NCBI GenBank assembly: GCA_025965715.1
Contig: JAOPWJ010000234.1
Location: 1 to 49,502, forward strand
Direction of reading: 5' to 3'
Length of the DNA stretch: 49,502 nucleotides
From: Blastococcus sp.
Lineage (GTDB): Bacteria > Actinomycetota > Actinomycetes > Mycobacteriales > Geodermatophilaceae
Shown: positions 24,648 through 32,518 of the stretch, in pieces
Position numbering within the stretch: position 1 is the stretch's first letter
Layout of the letters: the number at the start of each line of letters is the position of its first letter
The notes under the pieces: generated by a model
Told to the model about the DNA's origin: nothing
Databases searched by the model: none
The model's input: only the letters and a program-made list of their open reading frames with translations
Translations under genes and position numbers: made by a program

Positions 24648-25826
24648 ATGACCGCCAGCCGTGCCCTGAACTGCATCGTCCCGCCGCACATCCTCGCCAA
24701 GCTGCTGGAGAGCAGCGACACCGCGATCCGCGACGCGGCGATGAGGACCCTCCTCACCACCATGCGACTCCGGGGCGAGCGCGAGGTCCGGACCACCCTG
24801 CTGGGCCGTTCGGCGCCCGCGCAGGGACGGCGCACCGTGCTCGACTGCAGGCACAGCACGGTGCTGCCCTCGGCGGTGATCGCCCGCACCGAGGACGGCC
24901 CCGAGTCCGGCGACATCTCGGTCAACCGCGCGTTCGACGGATTCGGCGCGACTCGCCAGTTCTATCTCGACGTCATGGGCCGCAACTCCATCGACGGCAG
25001 GGGCATGCGCCTGGACGGGTACGTGCACCGGGGCGTCGACTACAACAACGCCTTCTGGGACGGCCAGGAGATGGTCTTCGGGGACGGCGACGGCGTCATC
25101 TTCACCGACTTCACCGGCTCGCTCGACGTGATCGGTCACGAGCTGACCCACGGGGTGACCGAGCACACCGCCGGTCTGGAATACCACAACCAGTCGGGGG
25201 CCCTGAACGAGTCGATGTCCGACGTCATGGGGTCGCTGGTCAAGCAGTGGTCCCTCCAGCAGACCGCCGACCAGGCCGACTGGCTGATCGGCCCGGAGGT
25301 GTTCACGCCCGGCGTCGAGGCGGACGCGCTGCGGTCGATGAAGGCACCCGGCACCGCCTACGACAACGAGACGTTCGGCAAGGACCCGCAGCCGGACCAC
25401 ATGGACCGCTACGTCGCGCTGCCGGACACCGACGAGGGCGACAACGGAGGCGTGCACATCAACTCGGGCATCCCGAACCACGCCTTCTACCTCACCGCTG
25501 TCGCAATCGGGGGACATGCCTGGGAGGCCGCGGGGCACGTGTGGTACGAGTCGCTGCGGGCGTCGACGTCGACGACGGAGTTCCAGGAGTTCGCCGAGAC
25601 GACTGCGAGCAAGGCGGCGCAGCGCTACGGGACCGGCAGCGCCGAGCAGAAGGCCGTGCGGGAGGCGTGGGAACAGGTCGGCATCACGACGGCCAGCGGG
25701 TCCCGCGGCGGAGGACGGCCGCCGTCGGGCGCCATACCCACCCCCCGGGACGAGTTCGTCCGCCACTTCGACGAGCTCGCCGCCCAGGTCGACCGACTTC
25801 GTTCCGAGCTGCACCTGCCGGCCTGA
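24648..25826 (+). CDS. Protealysin-like M4 (thermolysin family) metalloprotease
   Basis: A 392-residue zinc endopeptidase. Zinc ligands are His164, His168 (GHELTHGVTEH) and Glu188 (GALNESMSD), with Glu165 as catalytic base; the 20-residue step from His168 to Glu188 is as in thermolysin. GGVHINSGIPNHAFY carries the transition-state histidine equivalent to thermolysin His231. The start is protealysin-like: no signal peptide and a short N-terminal propeptide beginning ALNCIVPPHILAKLL, the PPH-type element that blocks the active site until removed. About 50 residues at the C-terminus (after 340) are extra and may form a coiled tail (DELAAQVDRLRSEL). ATG with GAGGGG upstream. It is followed 40 bases later by an emfourin-like inhibitor gene, the known arrangement for protealysin-like proteases. 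Confidence 0.92.
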   Translation: MTASRALNCIVPPHILAKLLESSDTAIRDAAMRTLLTTMRLRGEREVRTTLLGRSAPAQGRRTVLDCRHSTVLPSAVIARTEDGPESGDISVNRAFDGFGATRQFYLDVMGRNSIDGRGMRLDGYVHRGVDYNNAFWDGQEMVFGDGDGVIFTDFTGSLDVIGHELTHGVTEHTAGLEYHNQSGALNESMSDVMGSLVKQWSLQQTADQADWLIGPEVFTPGVEADALRSMKAPGTAYDNETFGKDPQPDHMDRYVALPDTDEGDNGGVHINSGIPNHAFYLTAVAIGGHAWEAAGHVWYESLRASTSTTEFQEFAETTASKAAQRYGTGSAEQKAVREAWEQVGITTASGSRGGGRPPSGAIPTPRDEFVRHFDELAAQVDRLRSELHLPA

Positions 25827-25866
25827 CAACCTGGCGATCCGGCTCGCGGCAGGGTAGATCCACTGC

Positions 25867-26178
25867 ATGAGGGTCACCCTGGCAGTGCACGGCGGCTTCG
25901 CGGGTGGGCTCCGGCTCGGGCGCCCACCCGTCGAGGTCGACCTGTCGGCACTGACCGACCACGACGTCCTGGCGCTGACCGGGCTGTTGTCCGCGGCGAA
26001 GGAGGATCCACCGCCGGCGGAGCCGTCCCGCGCCGTCCCCGACCAGCAGAGCTACACCGTCACGGTCGACGACGGGCAGACGCAGCAGGTCCTGCGACGG
26101 ACGGACACGACCATGTCGCAGGCCTTCGCCGACCTGGTCGACCGGCTGCAGCGGCTCGGCGGCGTCTCCGGCGATTGA
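25867..26178 (+). CDS. Emfourin-like inhibitor of the M4 protease
   Basis: A 103-residue protein that follows the protease gene by 40 bases in the same direction. The pattern matches emfourin, the protealysin inhibitor of Serratia and its actinobacterial relatives: a first strand with a GGF motif (VHGGFAGGLRLG), a middle part with an acidic LTDHDVLALTGLL helix, then a Tyr-rich strand (DQQSYTVTVDDG), and a C-terminal helix ending FADLVDRLQRLG. In those systems the inhibitor binds the mature enzyme tightly and keeps it silent inside the cell. No signal peptide is present, so both partners are probably made in the cytoplasm. Assignment rests on neighbourhood plus motif memory; a homology search was not possible. 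The ribosome site before the ATG is weak (AGGGTAGA), which fits coupling to the protease transcript. Confidence 0.75.
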   Translation: MRVTLAVHGGFAGGLRLGRPPVEVDLSALTDHDVLALTGLLSAAKEDPPPAEPSRAVPDQQSYTVTVDDGQTQQVLRRTDTTMSQAFADLVDRLQRLGGVSGD

Positions 26179-26271
26179 CCGGTCACGCCGAGGGCAGCCG
26201 GGAGGTCGCCACGATGGGCACGCCGGCCGGTGGGCCACCTGCCCTCGGACGGCGCCTGGCGGACGGGCGGT

Positions 26272-26289
26272 GTGACGCTCCCGTGACGG
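26272..26289 (+). promoter_or_regulatory. Direct-repeat box GTGAC-N6-GTGAC upstream of the peptidoglycan-binding gene
   Basis: GTGACGCTCCCGTGACGG, 16 of 18 positions the same as the box at 24580, again with exactly 50 bases between its end and the ATG. The conserved position suggests that one regulator controls both the protease operon and this gene. Confidence 0.5.
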
Positions 26290-26339
26290 CCGCCCTGCGA
26301 CCGTGGGGGCATCCATCCGCGTCGATGAGGGGAGCCGGC

Positions 26340-26831
26340 ATGACCGACCACCTGGTGGAAGACGTCGTAGCCGAGTCGATCAGCCCGTGGCCGTTGGTCA
26401 GGAAGGGCTACGCACAGACCCATCCCGTACGCACGCTGCAGTACCTGCTCCGCGCCCGGAACCATCCGGTTCCCGTCGACGGGGTCTTCGGGGCCGTGAC
26501 GGACACCGCCGTCCGCGCCTTCCAGAAGGACAAGAGCCTGACGGCCGACGGCGTCGTCGGCCCGAAGACCTGGACAGCACTCGTGGTCCAGGTCACCAAG
26601 GGCAGTTCGGGGGACGCCGTTCGCGGTGTGCAGGAGGAATTCCAGTACCGCAATCTGTCCGGTGACCCGAGCCTGGGCCTGCAGGTCGACGGGATCTTCG
26701 GGACGAAGACCTACGAGGCGGTCCGGGGCTTCCAGTACGCGCTGTCCCAGAACCATCCGGAGGTGGTCGCGGACGGCATCGTCGGACCCATCACCTGGCG
26801 GGCGCTGGTCAGCGGCATGCTTTCTTTCTGA
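26340..26831 (+). CDS. Protein with two peptidoglycan-binding domains
   Basis: A 163-residue protein made almost entirely of two PG_binding_1 repeats. The first spans about 22-82 (VRTLQYLLRARNHPVPVDGVFG, here in two parts: VRTLQYLL and DGVFGAVTDTAVRAFQ, then DGVVGPKTWTAL). The second, about 86-160, has DGIFGTKTYEAVRGFQ and DGIVGPITWRALV. These three-helix modules bind cell-wall peptidoglycan. There is no catalytic domain and no recognisable signal peptide, so export by a normal route is not evident. ATG at 26340 is chosen because GAGGGGA lies upstream; an ATG five codons earlier overlaps that site. It shares the GTGAC box with the protease operon and may guide the protease or another enzyme to the wall (inference). 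Confidence 0.85.
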   Translation: MTDHLVEDVVAESISPWPLVRKGYAQTHPVRTLQYLLRARNHPVPVDGVFGAVTDTAVRAFQKDKSLTADGVVGPKTWTALVVQVTKGSSGDAVRGVQEEFQYRNLSGDPSLGLQVDGIFGTKTYEAVRGFQYALSQNHPEVVADGIVGPITWRALVSGMLSF

Positions 26832-26854
26832 CCGCACGCACCTAGGCCCCTCGG

Positions 26855-26880
26855 GCGGGAGTTCCCACCGGGGCTCCCGC
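26855..26880 (+). terminator. Hairpin after the peptidoglycan-binding gene
   Basis: GCGGGAG (26855-26861) pairs with CTCCCGC (26874-26880) with a 12-base loop, 23 bases after the stop codon. It lacks a T-run but is in the right place to end the peptidoglycan-binding transcript. Confidence 0.4.
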
Positions 26881-26929
26881 GCCGGGCGGAGGCACGGTCC
26901 GCTGTCCTGAACGGTCCCGAGGGAGAGCC

Positions 26930-27112
26930 GTGGAGACACGCTACGAGTGCTGGGGTCCGGACAAGGAGGACCTGACCGCACGGCTGCGGAAGCACTACGA
27001 CGACGGCGACATCCCGATCTTCTTCGGGACCGGAGGCCCGCCGAGCTGGAAGTTCAGGCTCACGTGCCTCCAGGGGCACGAGAACGTCTTCGACGGCACC
27101 GACCGGCCGTGA
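26930..27112 (+). CDS. Small hypothetical protein (60 residues)
   Basis: GTG start with a strong GAGGGAGA ribosome site four bases upstream. The product is a 60-residue acidic/aromatic protein: ETRYECWGPDKEDLTARLRK, then PIFFGTGGPPSWKF and RLTCLQGHENVF. Two cysteines (7 and 46) and a His at 49 are not enough for a zinc ribbon by themselves. I do not recognise the family. Its stop shares GTGA with the next gene, so the two are translationally coupled, which supports that this short gene is real and works with the membrane protein. Confidence 0.65.
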   Translation: METRYECWGPDKEDLTARLRKHYDDGDIPIFFGTGGPPSWKFRLTCLQGHENVFDGTDRP

Positions 27113-27921
27113 GCGCCGCCGACCACTCCGGCACCGACCCCACGGGGGACCGCGAGGACGATCCGTCGAAGCGTGCACCCGCCGCGGAGGTGCACACCGG
27201 TCGGCCGCCCACGCCCGACGAGCGGTACTGGGCGGCCGCGGGCGAGGAGCTGACCCCGCTCAAGAGTCTGGAGCGGATCGACAGCAAGGCCGGTTTCGTG
27301 TTCGGCAACGTCACGCTCGTCGGCACGATCCTGACCGGCTTCGGACTGGCGACCGGCACGTCGGGACGGTTCGCCGATCATCCGGGGCCGGCGTCGACCG
27401 CCCTGGCGCTGATCGTCGTAGCGGTTCTTCTCGCGCTGGCCGCCAACCTGCCCTCGTTCCGGCGGCGGATCGATCCTGCCGACATCGTTCAGGTCGAGCG
27501 CTTCTACCGCACGAACATCGGCATTCGCGGCTGGCTGACGCGGGTGGCGCTGCTGTGCTTCACCGGGGCGTTGCTCCTTGCCGCGTGGTTGGTGTCGCAG
27601 GTGGCCAGCGCTGCCCCCGAGACGTCGCTGGCGCTCCAATGGCGCGACGACGGGGAGGGGGCGCGGAACGTGGTCGGGCGGGTCGTCGCCACGGACTTGC
27701 CGCCGGCGGCGGAGATGGAGACGGTCCTGGTGTCGCAGGTGTCCGACGACGAGGAGGAGCAGGTGCTCGCCGAGGACCACTCGGATGCCGACGGCACCGG
27801 ATCGGTCACGGTGACCGTCGAGGTGGGCGCGGCGCCGGCCGACACCGTGCTGCGACTCGAGGTCGTGGTGACGCGCGGTGGCGAGCGGGTCGCGGCCGAC
27901 TCGATGGAGCTCACGCCCTGA
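27109..27921 (+). CDS. Three-helix membrane protein with an outer domain, unknown function
   Basis: A 270-residue protein. Residues 1-45 are disordered and charged. LKSLERIDSKAGFVFGN precedes the first membrane helix (about 62-84); the others lie at 96-116 and 141-167, with a basic loop (RRRIDPADIVQVERFYR) between the second and third. From 172 to the end there is a beta-rich, acidic region (DDEEEQVL, GSVTVTVEVG) that resembles an immunoglobulin-like fold and should lie outside the cell if the N-terminus is inside. The layout, with an ERIDSKAG-type segment just before a helix pair, is loosely like small membrane effectors of the Pycsar type, but I see no nucleotide cyclase nearby, so that link is only a thought. 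GTG start overlaps the preceding stop. Faces the TPR gene tail to tail. Confidence 0.72.
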   Translation: MSAADHSGTDPTGDREDDPSKRAPAAEVHTGRPPTPDERYWAAAGEELTPLKSLERIDSKAGFVFGNVTLVGTILTGFGLATGTSGRFADHPGPASTALALIVVAVLLALAANLPSFRRRIDPADIVQVERFYRTNIGIRGWLTRVALLCFTGALLLAAWLVSQVASAAPETSLALQWRDDGEGARNVVGRVVATDLPPAAEMETVLVSQVSDDEEEQVLAEDHSDADGTGSVTVTVEVGAAPADTVLRLEVVVTRGGERVAADSMELTP

Positions 27922-27966
27922 TCGGCAGCCCACGCCCTGATCGGCAGCTCACGCCCTGATCGCGAG
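27910..27966. repeat. Three tandem copies of a 19-base unit between convergent genes
   Basis: The unit CTCACGCCCTGATCGGCAG occurs at 27910-27928, 27929-27947 (one change) and 27948-27966 (three changes at its end). The first copy contains the stop of the membrane protein gene, the third the stop of the TPR gene on the other strand. It looks like a local duplication. It forms no hairpin. Confidence 0.85.
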
Positions 27967-30963
27967 TTCGGCGACCGACGAGGCGGCGTCCTCGCCGGGC
28001 TCCGAGGGGTCCGGGCGGCGCAACGCCGTCTCGACCATCTCCCGGCACTCGTCGGCGACGCCACTGCTCAGACCGCCCACGCGGCGGGCGTCGTCCATGT
28101 CGACCAGCGCCACGCGGAGCAGCCCCCGGCGCCTGAGCGGATTCTTCCGGTCGGCCCGGTGGATGCCCCGCCGGTAGCCCTCGACCGCGGAGTCGTGGAC
28201 GCCCTGGCAGAGCTCGGCCAGGGCGAGGTCGAAGTAGGTGTCGACCGCCCCGCCGCTGAGCCGCAGCGACCGTCGGTACCTGCGGGCCGCCTCCTCGAAC
28301 TGCCTGAGCCCGTAGTGACACCAGCCCGCCGTCGCGACCTCGTCGGGGTCCTGACCGTTGACGTCGATGCCCTGCAGCGCCAGGACGAACTGCTCCCGGG
28401 CCTCCTCGGCCTCACCGGACTTCCAGAGGACCGTCGCCAGCTCCTTGCGGTAGAGCGGCTCGTCCGGCGCGAGTCCGACCGCGATGCGCATCGCGCCGAG
28501 GGCCTCGGGCAGCGTGTCCAGGCCCTGGTTCTCCAGGGCCCAGGCCAGCCAGACGTGGGCCTCGGCGTCGGTGCGGTCCAGCCCAGCCGCCGTTCGCAGC
28601 ACGGCCGAAGCCGTCTCGAAAGCGCCGACCAGGCACAGGACCCTTCCCCGTCCCACCAGGGCAGCGGCGTTCTGTGGATGGGCGTCGACCGCCCGGCGGG
28701 ACGTCTCCAGCGCCGACCCGTAGTCCTCCAGCTCCAGGTTGGCGCGGACGACGTCGCTCATCAACGTCGCGTCGTCGGGGGCGACCTCCAGCGCCCGGCG
28801 GAAGACCGCCAGCGCGTCGGTGGGCCGCTCGGCGGTCAGCAGTGTGTAGCCGAGCAGCCGGTGGGTCAGCCGGTCCCCTGGCGAGCCGACGAGGGCGGCC
28901 TCGAACTCGGCATAGGCCTCGTCGAACCGCCCCAGCTGCCGCATGACGTCCCCGAGTCCACGGTGCGCCTCGGCGCTCGTCGGCTCGAGGGCGAGGGCGG
29001 CCCGGAACGCCTTCTCCGCGTCCACGAACCGGTGATGGGTGTTGTGCAGGTCGCCGAGCAGGGTCAGGGCCGGCCCGTTCTCCGGTTGCTCCTTGACCGC
29101 GCGGCGCAGGGCCGTCGCGGCCGCCTTGTCGCGGCCCAGCGCCGACAGCACGTGCCCCTTGACCGTCAGCGCCTTGGCGTTCCGGCTGTCGTGGTGCAGC
29201 GCCTTCCGGGCGAAGGCCAGCGCCCCGTCCAGGTCACCGGCCTGCCGCAGGTCTTCGGCGATACGGGTGTAGAGCTCCGGACTGGGACAGAGCTCGACCG
29301 CCTTCCGGAGGGCCGCGACGGCGGCGTCGATCCGCCCTTGCGCCTCGTGCACGGAGGCGATCCTCATCAGGACCTCGGCCCGCTCGAGGTCGGGCAGGCC
29401 GGTCTCCTCCGTGCTCCCGCCGGCGGGGGTGTCCAGAGCCGCGGTATCGAGAGCTGCCTGGAAGGCCTCGAGCGCGTCGTCGAGCCGGCCGAGCCGGACG
29501 TAGACCCGACCGAGGGCTGCCGACGCGCGCGGGAACCCGCCTGCCAGGCGCACCGCCTCCCGGAGCTCCTTGGCGGCGCGGCTGAGGCGACGCTGGTCGT
29601 TGAGGGTGCGTCCGAGGATCCACCGGGAGCGGGCGTCGGAGGGATCGATCTCCACGGCTCGCCGGAGCGCGCCGACCGCCCCGTCGAGGTTGCCGCTGCG
29701 CCGCTGCGCCTCGCCGAGCGAGGCCCACGGCCGGACCGCGTCCCGGTCCAGAGCGACCGACCTCCGCAGGTCGTCGATGGCCAGGTCGAACTGTCGCCGC
29801 TCCATGCGGACCTCACCGCGCACCGCCAGTGCCTTGGCGTGGCCCGCGTTCCGCTCGATGGCCGCGTCCAGCGCCCGGAGCGCGTCATCGGTCGCACCGG
29901 TGTGGTGCAGGCTCTCCCCGAGAGCGGCGTAGAGGTCGGCCGACGGGCTTCCCAGCCGCGTCTGGGCCTCCCGCAGCTCGGCCACGGCCTTGTCGTGCAA
30001 CCCCAGGGCCTGCCACGCCAGGCCCCTGGCCTCGGCCGCCTCGGCGGACCGCACGGCGGCGGGGCCGGTACCCGGCAGTTCCTCCAGCGCCTCCTGCGGG
30101 CGCCCGGCGGAGATCAGGGCCCGCGCCTTCTGGACGTGGAGGCGCGCGTCCTCGCCGCCCTGCTCGATCGCCGCGTCCAGTTCCGCCGCCGCCTCGTCCG
30201 GGCGTCCCACGCTCACCAGAGCCACCGCCCGGAGGCTCGCGGCCTCCGGCTGGTTCGCCGTGTCGCCGCCCGCGCTGTCCAGCAGGTCCAACGCCTCCTG
30301 GTAGCGATGAGCGGCCACGAGCGACTCGACCGCCGTTCTCACGGCGTCCGGCGCGTCGGCGGACCGAGACTCGCGGAGGACCTCCGCCAGGGCGACGGCC
30401 GGGTCCGGCGCCTTCGGGAACCGTGCGACGAGCGCGCGCAGACGCTTCTCGGCGTCCTCCTTGCGCCCCGCCTCGCGCAGCCAGGCAGCCAGGCGCAGCG
30501 TCGGACCTGGTTCCCCGGGATCCAGCCGTACCACCGCCGCCTGGGCCTGGACGGCGCGATCGAGCTGGCCCGCACCGTGCAGCGCGCTGGCGAACGCGGC
30601 CCACTCCTCCTGCGCCATGGTCGGCGACTCCTCGAACACGCGGATCGCCGTGTCGAACTCCTGCCGCGCACGTTCCTCGTCGCCGCGGGCGGCCGCGACC
30701 TGCCCCAGCAGGCTCGACCCCACAGCGGTGAGGCTGCGGCCGGTGTCGCCGGCCTGCCGGCCGACGATCCGTAGCGCCGCCGCGGCGCTGTTGAGCAGGT
30801 CGGCGGCCTCGGCTGCCCGCCCCTCCTCGAACAGGGCGCCGCCCCGGTGGATCATCTCGCGGGCCACGGTGATCATGACGTCCTCGACGAAGGCGCGGGC
30901 GCCGCGGGCGATCGAGGCCAGTCCCGGGAAGAAGCTCCCGGGCAGGAGCGGTCCGGATATCAC
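27949..30963 (-). CDS. Large tetratricopeptide-repeat protein (1004 residues)
   Basis: After a short hydrophobic start (SGPLLPGSFFPGLASIARG) the whole protein is built of 34-residue TPR-type helix pairs, more than twenty of them, for example ALRRAVEIDPSDARSRWILG and AFRAALALEPTSAEAHRGLG. No catalytic domain is visible; it should be a long superhelical scaffold for protein contacts in the cytoplasm, or at the membrane if the N-terminal stretch is an anchor. The GTG start has AAGG/GGAG text upstream. It follows the pseudo-zincin gene by 22 bases and, with the zincin-like gene before that, forms a three-gene unit. Conserved TPR positions (Gly8, Ala20, Pro32) recur throughout. Partner and function are unknown; the arrangement suggests it holds the protease pair or its substrates. 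Confidence 0.88.
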   Translation of the reverse strand: MISGPLLPGSFFPGLASIARGARAFVEDVMITVAREMIHRGGALFEEGRAAEAADLLNSAAAALRIVGRQAGDTGRSLTAVGSSLLGQVAAARGDEERARQEFDTAIRVFEESPTMAQEEWAAFASALHGAGQLDRAVQAQAAVVRLDPGEPGPTLRLAAWLREAGRKEDAEKRLRALVARFPKAPDPAVALAEVLRESRSADAPDAVRTAVESLVAAHRYQEALDLLDSAGGDTANQPEAASLRAVALVSVGRPDEAAAELDAAIEQGGEDARLHVQKARALISAGRPQEALEELPGTGPAAVRSAEAAEARGLAWQALGLHDKAVAELREAQTRLGSPSADLYAALGESLHHTGATDDALRALDAAIERNAGHAKALAVRGEVRMERRQFDLAIDDLRRSVALDRDAVRPWASLGEAQRRSGNLDGAVGALRRAVEIDPSDARSRWILGRTLNDQRRLSRAAKELREAVRLAGGFPRASAALGRVYVRLGRLDDALEAFQAALDTAALDTPAGGSTEETGLPDLERAEVLMRIASVHEAQGRIDAAVAALRKAVELCPSPELYTRIAEDLRQAGDLDGALAFARKALHHDSRNAKALTVKGHVLSALGRDKAAATALRRAVKEQPENGPALTLLGDLHNTHHRFVDAEKAFRAALALEPTSAEAHRGLGDVMRQLGRFDEAYAEFEAALVGSPGDRLTHRLLGYTLLTAERPTDALAVFRRALEVAPDDATLMSDVVRANLELEDYGSALETSRRAVDAHPQNAAALVGRGRVLCLVGAFETASAVLRTAAGLDRTDAEAHVWLAWALENQGLDTLPEALGAMRIAVGLAPDEPLYRKELATVLWKSGEAEEAREQFVLALQGIDVNGQDPDEVATAGWCHYGLRQFEEAARRYRRSLRLSGGAVDTYFDLALAELCQGVHDSAVEGYRRGIHRADRKNPLRRRGLLRVALVDMDDARRVGGLSSGVADECREMVETALRRPDPSEPGEDAASSVAELAIRA

Positions 30964-30985
30964 GCTGGCCTGCCTTCTCCGTGGG

Positions 30986-32518
30986 TCATGGCCGGATGGC
31001 GTCGCTGGGTGGGGTGTGGGACGTGGATTCCCCGCCTCGTGTCGGCGGCTTCAGCCGGGGCCAGATGTGGTCGCGTACCTGCCGGGCGATATCGGGCGCG
31101 GAGTCCGGGCGCTGCAATCGGCGGTACCAGGCCGCATTGAGCACCTGCACCATCGTCACCGCCTCGAGGTCGGGGTCGGCCCCTTCGGCCGGCGGGTCGG
31201 GGAAGAACCCGACAGCTCGCCGCTTGGCGTCGGCGAAAGCGTTGTCGTCGAAGCGGATGTGCGTCTGGTTGCGGAGCTCGATCACCTCGAGCGCCTGCAC
31301 GAGGCTGCTCACCACGGGTTCCACCAGCCGCCGCTCGCCTTCCGACACGGCCGGGGGCGCCAGGTGGGCAACGGCGTCGTTCCAGGACAGCTGGAGCTTG
31401 TCGATGGTGTCGGTGAGATTGCCCTGCAACTTCGGCGCCATGTGCCGCAGGGTCCCGACAACCACTTCTGCCCGGACCAGGTCCCACGCCTGGTCCTCCG
31501 CACGGCCGACAGACAGGGGATCGAGCTTGAGCAGGAGGCAGGCGCACGCGTAGGCGGGACCCATCACGTACGTCGCGAACGCGTCGGCGAGATAGGTCCT
31601 GATCCGCGCTTCGCGCGCGCGCCGAGCGGTCTCGGCGGCGCCGGCGTCCGGGCCGAGCTGCTTGGGTACCGCGGAAGGCGCGGCGGCCAGCCGTTCGGCC
31701 AGCGCCTGCAGCTCGGCGTCCTTCTCGACGAGGATGCGACCGAACTCGTGGGCGAACAGCGGCAGCGCCCAGATCGTCCACTCCGGAAAGCCCAGGCGGA
31801 TGATGCTGGGGATCGTCGACGGTTCCGTCCGGGCGGGGATCGCGAACATGTACGGCAGGTCCACGACGGTCGTCCAGTAGTCGCTGAGCCAGTCCGCCAT
31901 CGCGCAGAAGTGCTCGTCCATGCCCATGCCGCGCAGGCTCAGTCCCGCCGCCACGTCGACGTACTGCTGGAACAGGCTCAGCTGATCCGGCCCGCCCACC
32001 AGTTCCCGGTACTTCGCCCAGGCCGGGGCGGCGGCGTCCCCGTCGACGGCTGCGGGCGCGGCCGCCTCGTCCGTTCCCAGTGCGGTGCGCAGCTGGATCG
32101 TCTGGGTGAGCAGGTTCAGTGCCGGTCCGGCGTTGAAGATCGTCTTGACGTGCTCCCGGTTGAGGAGGGCATCGGTCTCCCGGATGTCGGCGACCAGCTT
32201 CCGGGTCTCCTGCTGCGCCTCCTGGAGGGTCTGCTCGAGGTTCGTGAGGCTCCTGGCCGCCGTGGCCAGATGCTCGGAGAGGCCGTAGTCGCTGAAGAGG
32301 TCTGCGATGTCCGGGTAGTCGTTGAGTCGCGAGATCGCGTCCACGGCGGACTTGGCACGTCGCAGGTTGAGCGTCGCGTTCGCCCCCGGGGCCACCAGCA
32401 GGGAGTTCAGCCGGCGGATGGAGTCGCTCCTCGCCCCGACCACGTTGACCAGCTGACGGACGTCGCGAAGGTTGCGTTCCAGTGCCTCGATACGGATGCG
32501 CAGGAACAGGTCACCCAT
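30986..32518 (-). CDS. Zincin-like paralogue with lost zinc ligands (pseudoprotease)
   Basis: A 510-residue protein related to its upstream neighbour (32511-33689). Shared blocks are FPEWTIWALPLFAHEFGR (here) against FPEFSVWALPMLGHEAGH, LADAFATYVMGPAYACACLLL against IADFFGVWSLGPAYACSAVLL, and LNAAWYRRL against VNAAWIARL. The zincin motif here is HEFGR at 257-261, so the second His is Arg261, and the residue equivalent to the third ligand Glu208 of the paralogue is Thr308. Zinc catalysis is therefore unlikely. It has an extra N-terminal region (1-165) with heptad-like helices (LEQTLQEAQQETRKLVADI). The start ATG overlaps the end of the paralogue by eight bases, indicating coupled synthesis, and the TPR gene follows after 22 bases. 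A regulatory or substrate-holding role is inferred. I do not know a named family. Confidence 0.75.
   Translation of the reverse strand: MGDLFLRIRIEALERNLRDVRQLVNVVGARSDSIRRLNSLLVAPGANATLNLRRAKSAVDAISRLNDYPDIADLFSDYGLSEHLATAARSLTNLEQTLQEAQQETRKLVADIRETDALLNREHVKTIFNAGPALNLLTQTIQLRTALGTDEAAAPAAVDGDAAAPAWAKYRELVGGPDQLSLFQQYVDVAAGLSLRGMGMDEHFCAMADWLSDYWTTVVDLPYMFAIPARTEPSTIPSIIRLGFPEWTIWALPLFAHEFGRILVEKDAELQALAERLAAAPSAVPKQLGPDAGAAETARRAREARIRTYLADAFATYVMGPAYACACLLLKLDPLSVGRAEDQAWDLVRAEVVVGTLRHMAPKLQGNLTDTIDKLQLSWNDAVAHLAPPAVSEGERRLVEPVVSSLVQALEVIELRNQTHIRFDDNAFADAKRRAVGFFPDPPAEGADPDLEAVTMVQVLNAAWYRRLQRPDSAPDIARQVRDHIWPRLKPPTRGGESTSHTPPSDAIRP

Noticed and set aside
27109-27921. Membrane protein as a Pycsar-type effector
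   Set aside because: Only a loose resemblance before the first helix; there is no cyclase gene nearby and the outer beta domain does not fit.
28159-30774. An 871-codon plus-strand open frame opposite the TPR gene
   Set aside because: Antisense shadow of a repeat-rich gene; the repeats give apparent periodic text but no real fold or start signal.
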